Of a DNA stretch of 64,000 nucleotides, positions 25,858 to 35,192 are shown in pieces. The stretch spans positions 1,612,001-1,676,000 of the forward strand of contig NZ_CP017248.1 in the NCBI RefSeq assembly GCF_001735805.1. Direction: 5' to 3'. A program made the translations under genes and the position numbers. Origin of the DNA: Streptomyces fodineus (lineage in GTDB: Bacteria > Actinomycetota > Actinomycetes > Streptomycetales > Streptomycetaceae). The notes beneath the pieces are model-generated. The model had not been told where the DNA came from. It ran no database searches and saw nothing but the letters and a program-made list of their open reading frames with translations. How positions within the stretch are numbered: position 1 is the first letter of the stretch; the number at the start of each line of letters is the position of its first letter.

Positions 25858-27446
25858 CCGAGCACACACCCGCCGCCGAGGCGCCCGCACCCGAGGCGGT
25901 GCGGGTCCCGGTGGCCCCGGCCGCCGACTGGGAGAACCCGCTGCGGGACGCCCGCGACCGCCGGCTCCCCCGGATCGCCGGCCCGTCCGGGCTGGTCATC
26001 TTCGGTGTGACCGGTGACCTGTCCCGCAAGAAGCTGATGCCGGCGGTGTACGACCTCGCCAACCGCGGTCTGCTGCCGCCGGGCTTCTCCCTCGTCGGGT
26101 TCGCCCGCCGCGAGTGGGAGGACCAGGACTTCGCGCAGCTCGTGCACGACGCGGTGAAGGAGCACGCCCGCACCCCGTTCCGCGAGGAGGTGTGGCAGCA
26201 GCTGGCCGAGGGCATGCGGTTCATCCCCGGTGACTTCGACGACGACACCGCGTTCAAGCAGCTGAAGGACGCCGTCGAGGAGCTGGACGCGTCCCGCGGC
26301 ACCGGCGGCAACTTCGCGTTCTACCTCTCCGTGCCGCCGAAGTTCTTCCCGAAGGTCGTGCAGCAGCTGAAGAAGCACGGCCTGGCGAGCCCGCCGAAGG
26401 GTTCCTGGCGGCGCGCGGTCATCGAGAAGCCCTTCGGCCACGACCTGGCCAGCGCCCGCGAGCTGAACGGAATCGTGCACGACGTGTTCGAGCCGGACCA
26501 GGTGTTCCGCATCGACCACTACCTCGGCAAGGAGACCGTCCAGAACATCCTGGCGCTGCGCTTCGCCAACCAGATGTACGAGCCGATCTGGAACCGGTCG
26601 TACGTCGACCATGTGCAGATCACGATGGCGGAGGACATCGGCATCGGCGGCCGGGCCGGCTACTACGACGGCATCGGCGCCGCCCGTGACGTCATCCAGA
26701 ACCACCTGCTGCAGCTGATGGCGCTGACCGCCATGGAGGAGCCGATCGCGTTCGACGCGGAGGCGCTGCTCACCGAGAAGCTGAAGGTGCTGAAGTCGGT
26801 GCGGCTGCCGGACGACCTCGGCAGGCACACCGTGCGCGGCCAGTACGCGGAAGGCTGGCAGGGCGGCGAGAAGGTGGTCGGCTACCTCCGGGAGGAGGGC
26901 ATCGACCCGAAGTCGAAGACCGACACCTTCGCCGCGGTCAAGCTGGGCATCGACAACCGCCGCTGGGCGGGCGTCCCCTTCTACCTGCGCACCGGCAAGC
27001 GGCTCGGCCGCCGGGTCACCGAGATCGCGGTGGTCTTCAAGCGGGCCCCGCACTCCCCCTTCGACTCCACCGCCACCGAGGAACTCGGCCAGAACGCGAT
27101 CGTCATCCGCGTCCAGCCCGACGAGGGCATGACCGTGCGGTTCGGCTCGAAGGTGCCGGGCACCTCGATGGAGATCCGGGACGTCTCCATGGACTTCGCC
27201 TACGGCGAGTCGTTCACCGAGTCCAGCCCGGAGGCGTACGAGCGGCTCATCCTGGACGTGCTGCTGGGCGACGCGAATTTGTTCCCCCGTCACCAGGAAG
27301 TGGAAGAGTCCTGGAAGATCCTCGACCCGATCGAGGAGTACTGGGCGGCGCACGGCAGGCCGGCGCAGTACGCGTCGGGCAGCTGGGGACCGAGGGAAGC
27401 GGACGAGATGCTCGCACGAGACGGACGGAGCTGGCGCAGGCCATGA
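25854..27446 (+). CDS. zwf: Glucose-6-phosphate 1-dehydrogenase
   Basis: 530 residues. First enzyme of the oxidative branch, making 6-phosphogluconolactone and NADPH. The dinucleotide fold reads [20 protein letters not shown] (about residues 45-64). The substrate site [13 protein letters not shown], with catalytic His and Lys, is near residue 220, and [17 protein letters not shown] precedes it. The first 30 residues are an Ala/Pro-rich extension. It is coupled by 4-bp overlaps to tal before and opcA after; OpcA is needed for full activity of such enzymes in actinobacteria. Confidence 0.97.
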   Translation: MTEHTPAAEAPAPEAVRVPVAPAADWENPLRDARDRRLPRIAGPSGLVIFGVTGDLSRKKLMPAVYDLANRGLLPPGFSLVGFARREWEDQDFAQLVHDAVKEHARTPFREEVWQQLAEGMRFIPGDFDDDTAFKQLKDAVEELDASRGTGGNFAFYLSVPPKFFPKVVQQLKKHGLASPPKGSWRRAVIEKPFGHDLASARELNGIVHDVFEPDQVFRIDHYLGKETVQNILALRFANQMYEPIWNRSYVDHVQITMAEDIGIGGRAGYYDGIGAARDVIQNHLLQLMALTAMEEPIAFDAEALLTEKLKVLKSVRLPDDLGRHTVRGQYAEGWQGGEKVVGYLREEGIDPKSKTDTFAAVKLGIDNRRWAGVPFYLRTGKRLGRRVTEIAVVFKRAPHSPFDSTATEELGQNAIVIRVQPDEGMTVRFGSKVPGTSMEIRDVSMDFAYGESFTESSPEAYERLILDVLLGDANLFPRHQEVEESWKILDPIEEYWAAHGRPAQYASGSWGPREADEMLARDGRSWRRP

Positions 27447-28369
27447 AGATCGACCTGACCGACACCACGGCAAGCAAGATCAACAAGGCGCTGGTGCAGG
27501 GCCGCCGCGCCATCGGCACCCCGGCCGTGGGCATGGTCCTGACGATGGTCATCGTCACGGACGAGGAGAACGCCTACGACTCGATCAAGGCCGCCGAGGA
27601 CGCCTCGCACGAGCACCCCATGCGGACCCTGGTCGTCATCAAGCGGCACGTGCGCACCCTGCGCGACCGCACCCACTCCCGGCTGGACGCCGAGGTCCGG
27701 GTCGGCTCCGAGGCCGGCACCGGCGAGACCGTCGTCCTGCGCACCTACGGCGAGGTGTCCGAGCACGCCGACTCGGTCGTGCTGCCGCTGCTGCTGCCGG
27801 ACGCGCCCGTCGTCGTGTGGTGGCCGGTGGACGCGCCCGACGCCCCGTCGGAGGATCCGCTCGGCGCGCTCGCCCAGCGCCGGATCACCGACCTGTACGC
27901 GTTCGAGCGGCCGATGGAGGTCCTGCAGACCCGCGCCCGCAACTACGCGCCCGGCGACACCGACCTCGCCTGGACCCGGCTCACGCTGTGGCGGTCCATG
28001 CTGGCCGCCGCCCTGGACCAGGCCCGCGTGCGGATCACGTCGGCCGCCGTCGAGGCCGAGGGGGACAATCCCAGCGCCGAGCTGCTGGCCCGCTGGCTGG
28101 AGGCCCGCCTGAAGGTGTCCGTGGAGCGCGTGGTCACCGCCGGACCGGTCGTCACCGCCGTACGGCTGGGCACCCAGAACGGCGAGATCCGCATCGACCG
28201 CCCCGAGGGCCCCCTCGCCACGCTGTCCCTGCCCGGCCAGCCCCCGCGCACCCTGGCCCTGAAGGTCCGCCCCACCTCCGAACTCATCGCCGAGGAACTG
28301 CGCCGCCTCGACGCCGACGAGATGTACGCCATCGCCCTCAAGGGCGAGGCCGCCAAGGAGAACGCCTGA
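27443..28369 (+). CDS. opcA: OpcA, assembly/activation factor of glucose-6-phosphate dehydrogenase
   Basis: 308 residues with the OpcA family pattern: [20 protein letters not shown], then [20 protein letters not shown], then [20 protein letters not shown]. OpcA promotes assembly and allosteric activation of G6PDH in cyanobacteria and actinobacteria. Its gene overlaps zwf by 4 bp, so the partners are made together. No catalytic motif is expected or seen. Confidence 0.95.
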   Translation: MKIDLTDTTASKINKALVQGRRAIGTPAVGMVLTMVIVTDEENAYDSIKAAEDASHEHPMRTLVVIKRHVRTLRDRTHSRLDAEVRVGSEAGTGETVVLRTYGEVSEHADSVVLPLLLPDAPVVVWWPVDAPDAPSEDPLGALAQRRITDLYAFERPMEVLQTRARNYAPGDTDLAWTRLTLWRSMLAAALDQARVRITSAAVEAEGDNPSAELLARWLEARLKVSVERVVTAGPVVTAVRLGTQNGEIRIDRPEGPLATLSLPGQPPRTLALKVRPTSELIAEELRRLDADEMYAIALKGEAAKENA

Positions 28370-28370
28370 G

Positions 28371-30032
28371 ATGGCACAGCCCGAGTTCCCCAAGCTCAGC
28401 AACCGGCCCGAGTGGGCGGCCCTCGCCGACCACCGCGCCGAGGGGCAGCCGCACCTGCGCGAGCTGTTCGCGGCGGACCCCGGCCGCGCCGAGCGGTATG
28501 CGCTACGGGTCGGCGACCTGTACATCGACTACAGCAAGCACCTGATCACCGACGAGACCCTGGCCCTGCTCCAGGAACTCGCCGCCGCCACCGGCGTGTT
28601 CGCGCTGCGGGACGCCATGTTCCGCGGCGAGAAGATCAACGTCACCGAGCAGCGGGCGGTGCTGCACACCGCGCTGCGCGCCCCGCGGGACGCGGTGATC
28701 GAGGTCGACGGCGAGAACGTCGCCCCGAAGGTGCACGCCGTCCTGGACAAGATGGCCGACTTCGCCGGCAAGGTCCGCTCGGGTGAGTGGACCGGCCACA
28801 CCGGCAAGCGGATCCGGAACGTCGTCAACATCGGCATCGGCGGCTCCGACCTCGGCCCCGCGATGGCCTACGAGGTGCTGCGCCCGTACACCGCACGGGA
28901 GTTGACGTTCCGGTTCGTGTCGAACGTGGACGGCGCCGACCTGCACGAGGCCACCCGTGACCTGGACCCGGCGGAGACCTTGTTCATCGTCGCGTCCAAG
29001 ACGTTCACGACGATCGAGACGATCACCAATGCCACCTCGGCGCGCACATGGCTGCTCGACGGACTGGGGGGCGAGGAGAAGGCTGTCGCCCGGCACTTCG
29101 TGGCGCTGTCCACGAACGCCGAGAAGGTGACCGGGTTCGGCATCGACCCGGACAACATGTTCGAGTTCTGGGACTGGGTCGGCGGCCGGTACTCGTACGA
29201 CTCCGCGATCGGCCTGTCCCTGATGATCGCCATCGGCCCGGACCGGTTCCGGGAGATGCTCGACGGCTTCCGGCTGATGGACGACCACTTCCGCACCGCG
29301 CCCGCCGAGGCCAACGCCCCACTGCTGCTGGGCCTGTTGGGCATCTGGTACGGCAACTTCCACGACGCCCAGTCGCACGCGGTGCTGCCGTACAGCCACT
29401 ACCTGTCGAAGTTCACCGCCTACCTCCAGCAGCTGGACATGGAGTCCAACGGCAAGTCGGTGCAGCGCGACGGCGAGCCGGTGGACTGGCAGACCGGGCC
29501 GGTCGTGTGGGGCACGCCGGGCACCAACGGGCAGCACGCCTATTACCAGTTGATCCACCAGGGCACCAAGCTCGTCCCGGCGGACTTCATCGGCTTCGCG
29601 CGGCCCGTCGACGAGCTGAGCGGTGAACTCAAGGCTCAGCACGACCTGTTGATGGCCAACTTCTTCGCCCAGACCCAGGCGCTGGCCTTCGGCAAGACTG
29701 CCGAGGAGGTCCGCGCGGAGGGCGTCCCGGAGGAGCAGGTCGCGCACCGCACCTTCCGCGGCGACCACCCCACCACCACGATCCTCGCCGGCGAGCTGAC
29801 GCCGTCCGTGCTCGGCCAGCTGATCGCCCTCTACGAGCACAAGGTGTTCGTGCAGGGCGCGGTGTGGAACATCGACTCCTTCGACCAGTGGGGCGTGGAA
29901 CTCGGCAAGGTCCTCGCCAAGCGCGTCGAACCCGCCCTCACCGAGGGTGCCGACGTGCCCGGTCTCGACCCGTCCACCACGGCCCTCGTCGCCGCCTACC
30001 GCACCCTCAAGAACGCTCAGGAAGTGAACTGA
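28371..30032 (+). CDS. pgi: Glucose-6-phosphate isomerase
   Basis: 553 residues. It interconverts glucose-6-phosphate and fructose-6-phosphate, linking glycolysis to the oxidative branch encoded around it. Signatures are [14 protein letters not shown] near residue 150, [17 protein letters not shown], and the second PGI signature [18 protein letters not shown] near residue 495, with [15 protein letters not shown] before it. It starts one base after the opcA stop. A second pgi copy is usual in Streptomyces, from memory. Confidence 0.97.
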   Translation: MAQPEFPKLSNRPEWAALADHRAEGQPHLRELFAADPGRAERYALRVGDLYIDYSKHLITDETLALLQELAAATGVFALRDAMFRGEKINVTEQRAVLHTALRAPRDAVIEVDGENVAPKVHAVLDKMADFAGKVRSGEWTGHTGKRIRNVVNIGIGGSDLGPAMAYEVLRPYTARELTFRFVSNVDGADLHEATRDLDPAETLFIVASKTFTTIETITNATSARTWLLDGLGGEEKAVARHFVALSTNAEKVTGFGIDPDNMFEFWDWVGGRYSYDSAIGLSLMIAIGPDRFREMLDGFRLMDDHFRTAPAEANAPLLLGLLGIWYGNFHDAQSHAVLPYSHYLSKFTAYLQQLDMESNGKSVQRDGEPVDWQTGPVVWGTPGTNGQHAYYQLIHQGTKLVPADFIGFARPVDELSGELKAQHDLLMANFFAQTQALAFGKTAEEVRAEGVPEEQVAHRTFRGDHPTTTILAGELTPSVLGQLIALYEHKVFVQGAVWNIDSFDQWGVELGKVLAKRVEPALTEGADVPGLDPSTTALVAAYRTLKNAQEVN

Positions 30033-30034
30033 TC

Positions 30035-30913
30035 ATGCAGCTCGGTCTCATCGGTCTCGGCAAGATGGGCGGCAACATGCGCGAGCGGATCCGCCGCGCC
30101 GGCCACACCGTCATCGGCTACGACCGCAACCCCGAGGTCTCCGACGTCAAGTCCCTCGCCGAACTGGTCGAGAAGCTGGACGCGCCGCGCCATGTGTGGG
30201 TGATGGTCCCGGCCGGCACCGCCACGCAGACCGTCATCGACGAGCTCGGCGACCTGCTGGAGCCCGGCGACACGGTGATCGACGGCGGCAACTCCCGCTG
30301 GACGGACGACGAGAAGCACGCCGCCGCGCTCGGCATCAAGGGCATCGGCTTCGTCGACGCCGGTGTCTCCGGCGGTGTGTGGGGCCTGGAGAACGGCTAC
30401 GCGCTCATGGTCGGCGGCGACAAGGGGCATGTGGAGCCGCTGAAGCCGATCTTCGAGGCGCTCAAGCCGGAGGGCCCGTACGGCTATGTCCACGCGGGCC
30501 GGGTCGGTGCCGGGCACTTCTCCAAGATGGTCCACAACGGCATCGAGTACGCCATGATGCAGGCCTACGCCGAGGGCTGGGAGCTGCTGGAGAAGGTCCA
30601 CTCGGTGGAGAACGTCCGCGAGGTGTTCCGCTCCTGGCAGGAGGGCACCGTCATCCGCTCCTGGCTGCTGGACCTCGCGGTCAACGCCCTGGACGAGGAC
30701 GAGCACCTGCAGAAGCTGCGCGGCTACGCGGAGGACTCCGGAGAGGGCCGCTGGACCGTCGAGGCGGCCATCGACAACGCCGTACCGCTGCCCGCGATCA
30801 CGGCCTCTCTCTTCGCCCGGTTCGCCTCCCGGCAGGACGACTCGCCGCAGATGAAGATGATCGCGGCGCTGCGCAACCAGTTCGGCGGCCACGCGGTCGA
30901 GAAGAAGGACTGA
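30035..30913 (+). CDS. gnd: 6-phosphogluconate dehydrogenase (short, decarboxylating)
   Basis: 292 residues, the short YqeC/Gnd-like form rather than the 470-residue form. It oxidises and decarboxylates 6-phosphogluconate to ribulose-5-phosphate. GLIGLGKMGGNMRERIRRAG at the N-terminus binds the nucleotide; GGNSRWTDDEKHAAALG, FVDAGVSGGVWGLENGYALM and HFSKMVHNGIEY (catalytic Lys region) follow. It lies 2 bp after pgi. With zwf it completes the oxidative branch apart from the lactonase, for which no gene is seen in the operon. Confidence 0.96.
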   Translation: MQLGLIGLGKMGGNMRERIRRAGHTVIGYDRNPEVSDVKSLAELVEKLDAPRHVWVMVPAGTATQTVIDELGDLLEPGDTVIDGGNSRWTDDEKHAAALGIKGIGFVDAGVSGGVWGLENGYALMVGGDKGHVEPLKPIFEALKPEGPYGYVHAGRVGAGHFSKMVHNGIEYAMMQAYAEGWELLEKVHSVENVREVFRSWQEGTVIRSWLLDLAVNALDEDEHLQKLRGYAEDSGEGRWTVEAAIDNAVPLPAITASLFARFASRQDDSPQMKMIAALRNQFGGHAVEKKD

Positions 30914-30918
30914 CCGCC

Positions 30919-31506
30919 GTGGGGGACCTCCTGCTGGTCCGCCACGGTGAGACGGAGTGGAGCCGGTCGGGACAGCACACCAGCTGGACCGACCTGCCCC
31001 TGACCGAGGACGGCGAGCAACAGGCCAAGTCCCTCGCCCCGCTCCTCACCGGCCGGGCCTACGCCCTCGCGCTCGCCAGCCCGCTGGGCCGCGCGCTGCG
31101 CACCGCCGAACTGGCGGGCCTCGTCGGGGTCGTGCCCGACCCCGACCTGCACGAGTGGGACTACGGCGGCTACGAGGGCGTGACCACGGTCGACATCCAC
31201 CGCACGCGCCCCGGCTGGGACCTGTGGACCGACGGTGTGCCGCCGGGCCCCGAGGGGCATCCCGGCGAGTCACCGGAGCAGATCGGGGCCCGCGCCGACC
31301 GGGTGCTGGCCCGGCTGTCCCCGGCGCTGGCGGAGGGGGACGTGGTCCTCGTCGCCCACGCCCACTTCCTGCGCGTGCTCACCGCCCGCCGGCTGGCCCT
31401 GCCGCCCGCCGAGGGCCGGCTGTTCCAGCTGGCCACGGGCACGGTCAGCCGCCTGTCCACCGAGCACGGGCGACCCGTGATCGCCGAGTGGAACAGACGG
31501 CCGTAA
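30919..31506 (+). CDS. Histidine phosphatase (phosphoglycerate mutase-like)
   Basis: 195 residues from GTG 30919, with AAGGA inside the gnd end 9 bp upstream. The motif LLVRHGETEWS near residue 5 carries the phosphohistidine. SPLGRALRTAE, LHEWDYGGYEG and LVAHAHFLRVL supply the remaining active-site residues. It is 5 bp after gnd and so the last gene of the pentose-phosphate operon. It may dephosphorylate a sugar phosphate or act as a metabolite-repair phosphatase; the context suggests a pathway intermediate, but the substrate is unknown. Its 3' end is part of the 100-bp repeats that follow. Confidence 0.9.
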   Translation: MGDLLLVRHGETEWSRSGQHTSWTDLPLTEDGEQQAKSLAPLLTGRAYALALASPLGRALRTAELAGLVGVVPDPDLHEWDYGGYEGVTTVDIHRTRPGWDLWTDGVPPGPEGHPGESPEQIGARADRVLARLSPALAEGDVVLVAHAHFLRVLTARRLALPPAEGRLFQLATGTVSRLSTEHGRPVIAEWNRRP

Positions 31507-31780
31507 CGGCCCTGCACCGCAGCCCGGTTCACCCTGGTGGACCGGGCCGCAGTGGTGGAGCAGCCGGACCCGCTCACAGGGACGCGGATGCGGCAGACGC
31601 CCGTAACCGCCCATCCCCCCGCCCGGTTCACCCCCGGTGAGCCGGAACGCAGTGGTACAGCAGCCGGACCCGCTCACCGGGACGCGGATGCGGCAGACGC
31701 CCGTAACCGCCCATCCCCCCCGCCCGGTTCACCCCCGGTGAGCCGGAACGCAGTGGTACAGCAGCCGGACCTGGTCGCCG
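31501..31780. repeat. Three tandem copies of a ~100-bp convergent gene junction
   Basis: Units start at about 31501, 31601 and 31701 (each CCGTAAC...), are 99-101 bp apart, and the second and third are almost identical. Each unit resembles the end of the histidine phosphatase gene (AGACGxCCGTAA) followed by the last 13-15 codons of the minus-strand glycosyltransferase gene (VRLLYHCVPAHRG in all three). Each also holds a hairpin with about 10-bp arms (CCGGTTCACC / GGTGAGCCGG, one mismatch). Only the third copy is joined to the intact glycosyltransferase gene. The hairpins may act as an amplified bidirectional terminator. Confidence 0.85.
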
Positions 31781-33618
31781 GGGTCGTAGGCGACCGGCGG
31801 GACCAGCGCGCAGTGGGCGGCGGTCCAGCGCAGCAGCGCGCCGACGGGGCTGCCGGCCGTGAAGGCGTGGGGGCGCATGTCGGCGCGCGAGACGACGACG
31901 TAGTGCAGCCGGCCGGTGTCCACCAGCTTGCGGAAGGCGGTAGGCGCCGGGTACGGGACGCGGCCGGTGAAGCCGCCCATCGGGAGCACGGGGGCGTTGG
32001 CGGCGATGACGTACGGCGCGGCGCTCTGCCAGCCGGGTACAGCGGCCAGGTAGCGGGCGCCGTCGCGGTGGGCGGTCAGGTAGGCGAGCAGCCGCTGGTG
32101 GTGGGGGCCGAGGGTGGTCGACGCGGTGCCGGCGCGGGTGCTGGTGGGGCCGACCCGGCCGAAGGCGCCGGGCTGGTTGTAGCGCGGGGACAGCGCGGAC
32201 GCCGTCCACACGCCCGGTATCAGCAGGGCCGCGGCGAGGCCGGTGGCGAGCGCGGCCGGCCTTCGCAGGCTCGCGAGCAGCAGGGCGAGCAGGCCGAGGG
32301 CGACCGCGCAGGGCGCCGACCAGGGCTGGAAGTGCGGGTACCACAGCGTGAGGACCACGCACCAGACGACGTCGACGGCCAGGACGGCGGCGAGCACCCG
32401 GGAGCGGCGGGCCTGGACGACGCCGGCCGCGGCGAGCACGGCGACGGCCACCGCGACGACCCCCATGTAGTAGGTGTGGCCGGTGACGCTGCCGAAGCTG
32501 AAGACGGCGAAGAAGGTCGTGAGCCACACACCCCACAGCACATACCCGGCGAACATCCGGTCCGTGCGCGGCACCCGGCGCCGCCGCAGCGCCAGCAGCC
32601 CGCCCGCGAGACCGAGCGCCGCCAGCGGGTACAGCCAGCCGGTCTGGGTGGCCAGGCCCGGGCTGAACATCTTTCCCACGCCGTCGCCCATGCCCGGCCC
32701 GAGGTGTCCGGCCCCGTGGGCCGTGCGGCTCGCCACTATGCTGCCGGTGCCGGCCGCGTCGATGCCGACGTCGTGGAAACGGGTCAGGAAGTTGTAGCCG
32801 ACGACCAGCGCGAACGGCGAGTCGTCGGTGGTGCCGTCGAGGTACGGCCGGGCGCCCGTCGGGGTAAGGGCGACGGCCAGCATCCACGACAGCGACACCG
32901 TCACGGTCACCGCGCCGGCCAGCGCCACATGGCCGATACGGCGGCGCAGTGCGACGGGCGCCGCGACGAGGTAGGTCAGGGCCAGCGCGGGCAGCACCGC
33001 CCAGGCCTCCAGCATCTTGCACTGGAAGGCCAGGCCCACCCAGAGGCCCGCGAGCAGCAGGGTGCGCGGGCGGGCCCGTTCGGTGGCCCGCCAGGTGGCC
33101 TCGGCGGCCAGCAGCAGAAGCAGCACGAACGGGGCGTCCTCGGTTATCGAGCGGCCGAGGCCCACCGTCACCGGGGTCAGCGTCAGGAACGCGGCGGCCA
33201 GCAGCCCGGCGGGTACCCCGGCCCAGCGGCGCACCAGCAGATGCAGCAGCAGGACGCAGCCCACCATCTCCAGGGCCTGGGGCAGCACCAGCGCCCACGG
33301 ATGGAAGCCGAACAACAGCGCGGCGAGGGCCTGCGGCCACAGGAAGCCGGGCAGTTTGTCCAGCGTGATGGAGCCGGCCGGGTCGAAGGAGCCGTAGAAG
33401 AAGTCGGCCGGGCTGTCGGTCATGCTGCGCACGGCGCTCGCGTAGAAGGCGTGGTAGGTGCTGTGGCCCAGACCCCACAGGCACAGAACAGCGGCGAGCA
33501 CGGCGATCGCGGCGAGCACCGGCCGCTCGTAGCGCTCGGTGCGGGCCACGGGGGGCGCGGCGGGTGCGGTCGGTGGCAGGTCCGCGCGCAGCAGCGACCG
33601 GCCGGCGGGCATTGGCAT
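31729..33618 (-). CDS. GT39/ArnT-like membrane glycosyltransferase
   Basis: About 629 residues from ATG 33618. It has around a dozen membrane helices from near residue 35 onward. The first extracytoplasmic loop holds the acidic pattern of lipid-linked sugar transferases (SMTDSPADFFYGSFDPAGSITLDKLPG, shortened to its Asp-Pro and Asp-Lys pairs), near residue 65. Such enzymes use polyprenyl-phosphate sugars to glycosylate proteins, lipids or wall polymers outside the membrane. The C-terminal 130 residues form a soluble domain (GARYLAAVPGWQSAAPYVIA). The start is uncertain; 33612 or a start up to 33735 are possible. Its last codons are triplicated in the neighbouring repeats. Confidence 0.82.
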   Translation of the reverse strand: MPMPAGRSLLRADLPPTAPAAPPVARTERYERPVLAAIAVLAAVLCLWGLGHSTYHAFYASAVRSMTDSPADFFYGSFDPAGSITLDKLPGFLWPQALAALLFGFHPWALVLPQALEMVGCVLLLHLLVRRWAGVPAGLLAAAFLTLTPVTVGLGRSITEDAPFVLLLLLAAEATWRATERARPRTLLLAGLWVGLAFQCKMLEAWAVLPALALTYLVAAPVALRRRIGHVALAGAVTVTVSLSWMLAVALTPTGARPYLDGTTDDSPFALVVGYNFLTRFHDVGIDAAGTGSIVASRTAHGAGHLGPGMGDGVGKMFSPGLATQTGWLYPLAALGLAGGLLALRRRRVPRTDRMFAGYVLWGVWLTTFFAVFSFGSVTGHTYYMGVVAVAVAVLAAAGVVQARRSRVLAAVLAVDVVWCVVLTLWYPHFQPWSAPCAVALGLLALLLASLRRPAALATGLAAALLIPGVWTASALSPRYNQPGAFGRVGPTSTRAGTASTTLGPHHQRLLAYLTAHRDGARYLAAVPGWQSAAPYVIAANAPVLPMGGFTGRVPYPAPTAFRKLVDTGRLHYVVVSRADMRPHAFTAGSPVGALLRWTAAHCALVPPVAYDPGDQVRLLYHCVPAHRG

Positions 33619-33649
33619 GGGACGTCCAGGCACCCGGTCCGGGGACTCT

Positions 33650-33681
33650 CGGTCCGGGACACCGGGTAACGTCCCGGACCG
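33650..33681. promoter_or_regulatory. Hairpin in the leader of the glycosyltransferase gene
   Basis: CGGTCCGGGAC and GTCCCGGACCG form a perfect 11-bp inverted repeat with a 10-bp loop, 32 bp upstream of the chosen start. It could be an operator or an RNA hairpin. The wider gap 33619-34001 also holds repeated TCACC/CTTTCACC runs (33730-33805) and a TACAAT (33943-33948) that may be the -10 of the TetR gene. Confidence 0.4.
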
Positions 33682-34001
33682 TGCGAGTATCGGCCGCCCG
33701 AGCAGGGGGTGGCGCGTGGCCGGGCCAGGTCTCACCGAGGTCTCACCGCGGGCTCACCGGCTCCTTCACCTCCTCATTCACCCTCTTTCACCCTCTTTCA
33801 CCACCGGTCGGCGTACTGGGCCGCGAGCGCACCGGCGCGTGTTCGGCGCCGTACCGGCAGCCGAGGTGGCGGGCGGGGTGGACCAGGTCGCCGGCCGCCT
33901 CGGGACCGCTGGAAGACCCGGGCGGCTTCCGGACCCTGCTTCTACAATCACCGGCACGCACACGAGCGCGCCGTCCAGGCGCCCCCGCCCGAAGGACAGC
34001 G

Positions 34002-34667
34002 ATGACCAGCGTCGACGAACCGGTGCGCCCCGCGGGACGGGTGCGCGACGCCGCCCGTACCAAGGCGGAGATCCTCGACGTGGCCACGCGGGAGTTCGCC
34101 CGGGCCGGCTACGACGGCACCCGGGTCGACGAGATCGCGGCCCGCACCCGCACCACCAAGCGGATGATCTACTACTACTTCGGCGGCAAGGAGCAGTTGT
34201 TCACGGCCGTGCTGGAGCGGGCGTACGGCGTGATCCGCGAGGCCGAGCAGCAGCTCGACGTGGAGCACCTGGACCCGGTCGCCGCGATCCGGCGCCTGGC
34301 GGAGCTGACCTTCGACCACCACGAGCAGAACCCCGACTTCATCCGCCTGGTCAGCATCGAGAACATCCACGGCGCCGAGCACCTCGCGGCCTCCCGGAAA
34401 CTCGGACGGATCGGCTCGCCGGCCCTCGATGTGATCCGCCGGATCCTCGCCACGGGACGGGAGTCGGGGCAGTTCACGGCCGACGTGGACGCGGTCGACC
34501 TGCACGCGGTGATCAGCTCGTTCTGCTTCTTCCGGGTGGCCAACCGGCGTACCTTCGGCGCCCTGTTCGGCCGGGACCTGGTGGACCCCGCGCAGCGGGA
34601 GCACTACCGCACCATGCTGGGCGACATGGTGATCGCCTACCTGACGGCGGCACGGGCCGACGGCTGA
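34002..34667 (+). CDS. TetR-family regulator
   Basis: 221 residues from ATG 34002, with GAAGGA 5 bp upstream. The N-terminal helix-turn-helix is REFARAGYDGTRVDEIAART followed by TKRMIYYYFGGKEQLFTAVL (residues about 30-70). The helical C-terminal ligand domain includes IENIHGAEHLAASRKL, resembling regulators of aromatic or lipid catabolism. The target is unknown: the divergent neighbour is the membrane glycosyltransferase, the downstream convergent gene a VOC protein. Confidence 0.88.
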   Translation: MTSVDEPVRPAGRVRDAARTKAEILDVATREFARAGYDGTRVDEIAARTRTTKRMIYYYFGGKEQLFTAVLERAYGVIREAEQQLDVEHLDPVAAIRRLAELTFDHHEQNPDFIRLVSIENIHGAEHLAASRKLGRIGSPALDVIRRILATGRESGQFTADVDAVDLHAVISSFCFFRVANRRTFGALFGRDLVDPAQREHYRTMLGDMVIAYLTAARADG

Positions 34668-34701
34668 CGCCGGTTGTCGGGCCTGCCGTACGGGCCGCTG
34701 T

Positions 34702-35043
34702 CTACGGTCTCGGGTGGCGCGGCTCGTACAGCGCGAGTTCGCCGCCGCCCGGCAGGCGGAGGGCGGTCACCCGGCCCCAGCGGGCCTCCTCGACCGGGCG
34801 TGTGAACTCCACGCCGTTTTCGGTGAGTTGACGCTGCGTCACATCGAGGTCGTCGCACATCAGCATCAGTTCGTGCGTGGGCTCGCCGTCGGTCGGGTGG
34901 CAGGCCACCTCGGTGGGCGGCGCCTGGAAGACGAGCCATCCGTGGCCCGCGTCGACGTGCGCCCACCCGAGGGTGTCGCGCAGGAAGGCCCGGTCGGCCT
35001 CCGGGTCCCGGCTGTAGAGCACCACGTGCGCACCGTTGATCAC
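34702..35043 (-). CDS. VOC-superfamily (glyoxalase/bleomycin-resistance) protein
   Basis: 113 residues from GTG 35043. Two beta-alpha-beta-beta-beta units are visible: VVLYSRDPEADRAFLRDTLG with HVDAGHGWLVFQAPP, then LMCDDLDVTQRQLTENGVEF with ALRLPGGGELALYEPRHP. Metal-binding residues, if used, would be His9-region and the final Glu. Members sequester drugs or act as dioxygenases or isomerases; the role here is not known. It is convergent with the TetR gene, 34 bp apart. Confidence 0.82.
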   Translation of the reverse strand: MINGAHVVLYSRDPEADRAFLRDTLGWAHVDAGHGWLVFQAPPTEVACHPTDGEPTHELMLMCDDLDVTQRQLTENGVEFTRPVEEARWGRVTALRLPGGGELALYEPRHPRP

Positions 35044-35192
35044 GCGGGGAGGCTAGTGCGGCGGGCGGGCCCGGACAAGCACCGGTCGCCGCATCGGCGG
35101 TCGGCTGGGCTGTTCGGCCCTTGTCAGGGACCTCCGGCCCCTGTCGCGCGGGACCGTGCGGGGACACACTGGGGAGAGGGGGACGATCATGA

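Noticed and set aside
31501..31780. Insertion sequence or attachment site
   Set aside because: The repeated DNA is only the local gene junction; no transposase, integrase or tRNA gene is present.
31537..33669. 710-codon plus-strand frame opposite the membrane glycosyltransferase
   Set aside because: Gly/Arg/Gln-rich without domains; the minus-strand frame has clear membrane helices and normal codon bias.
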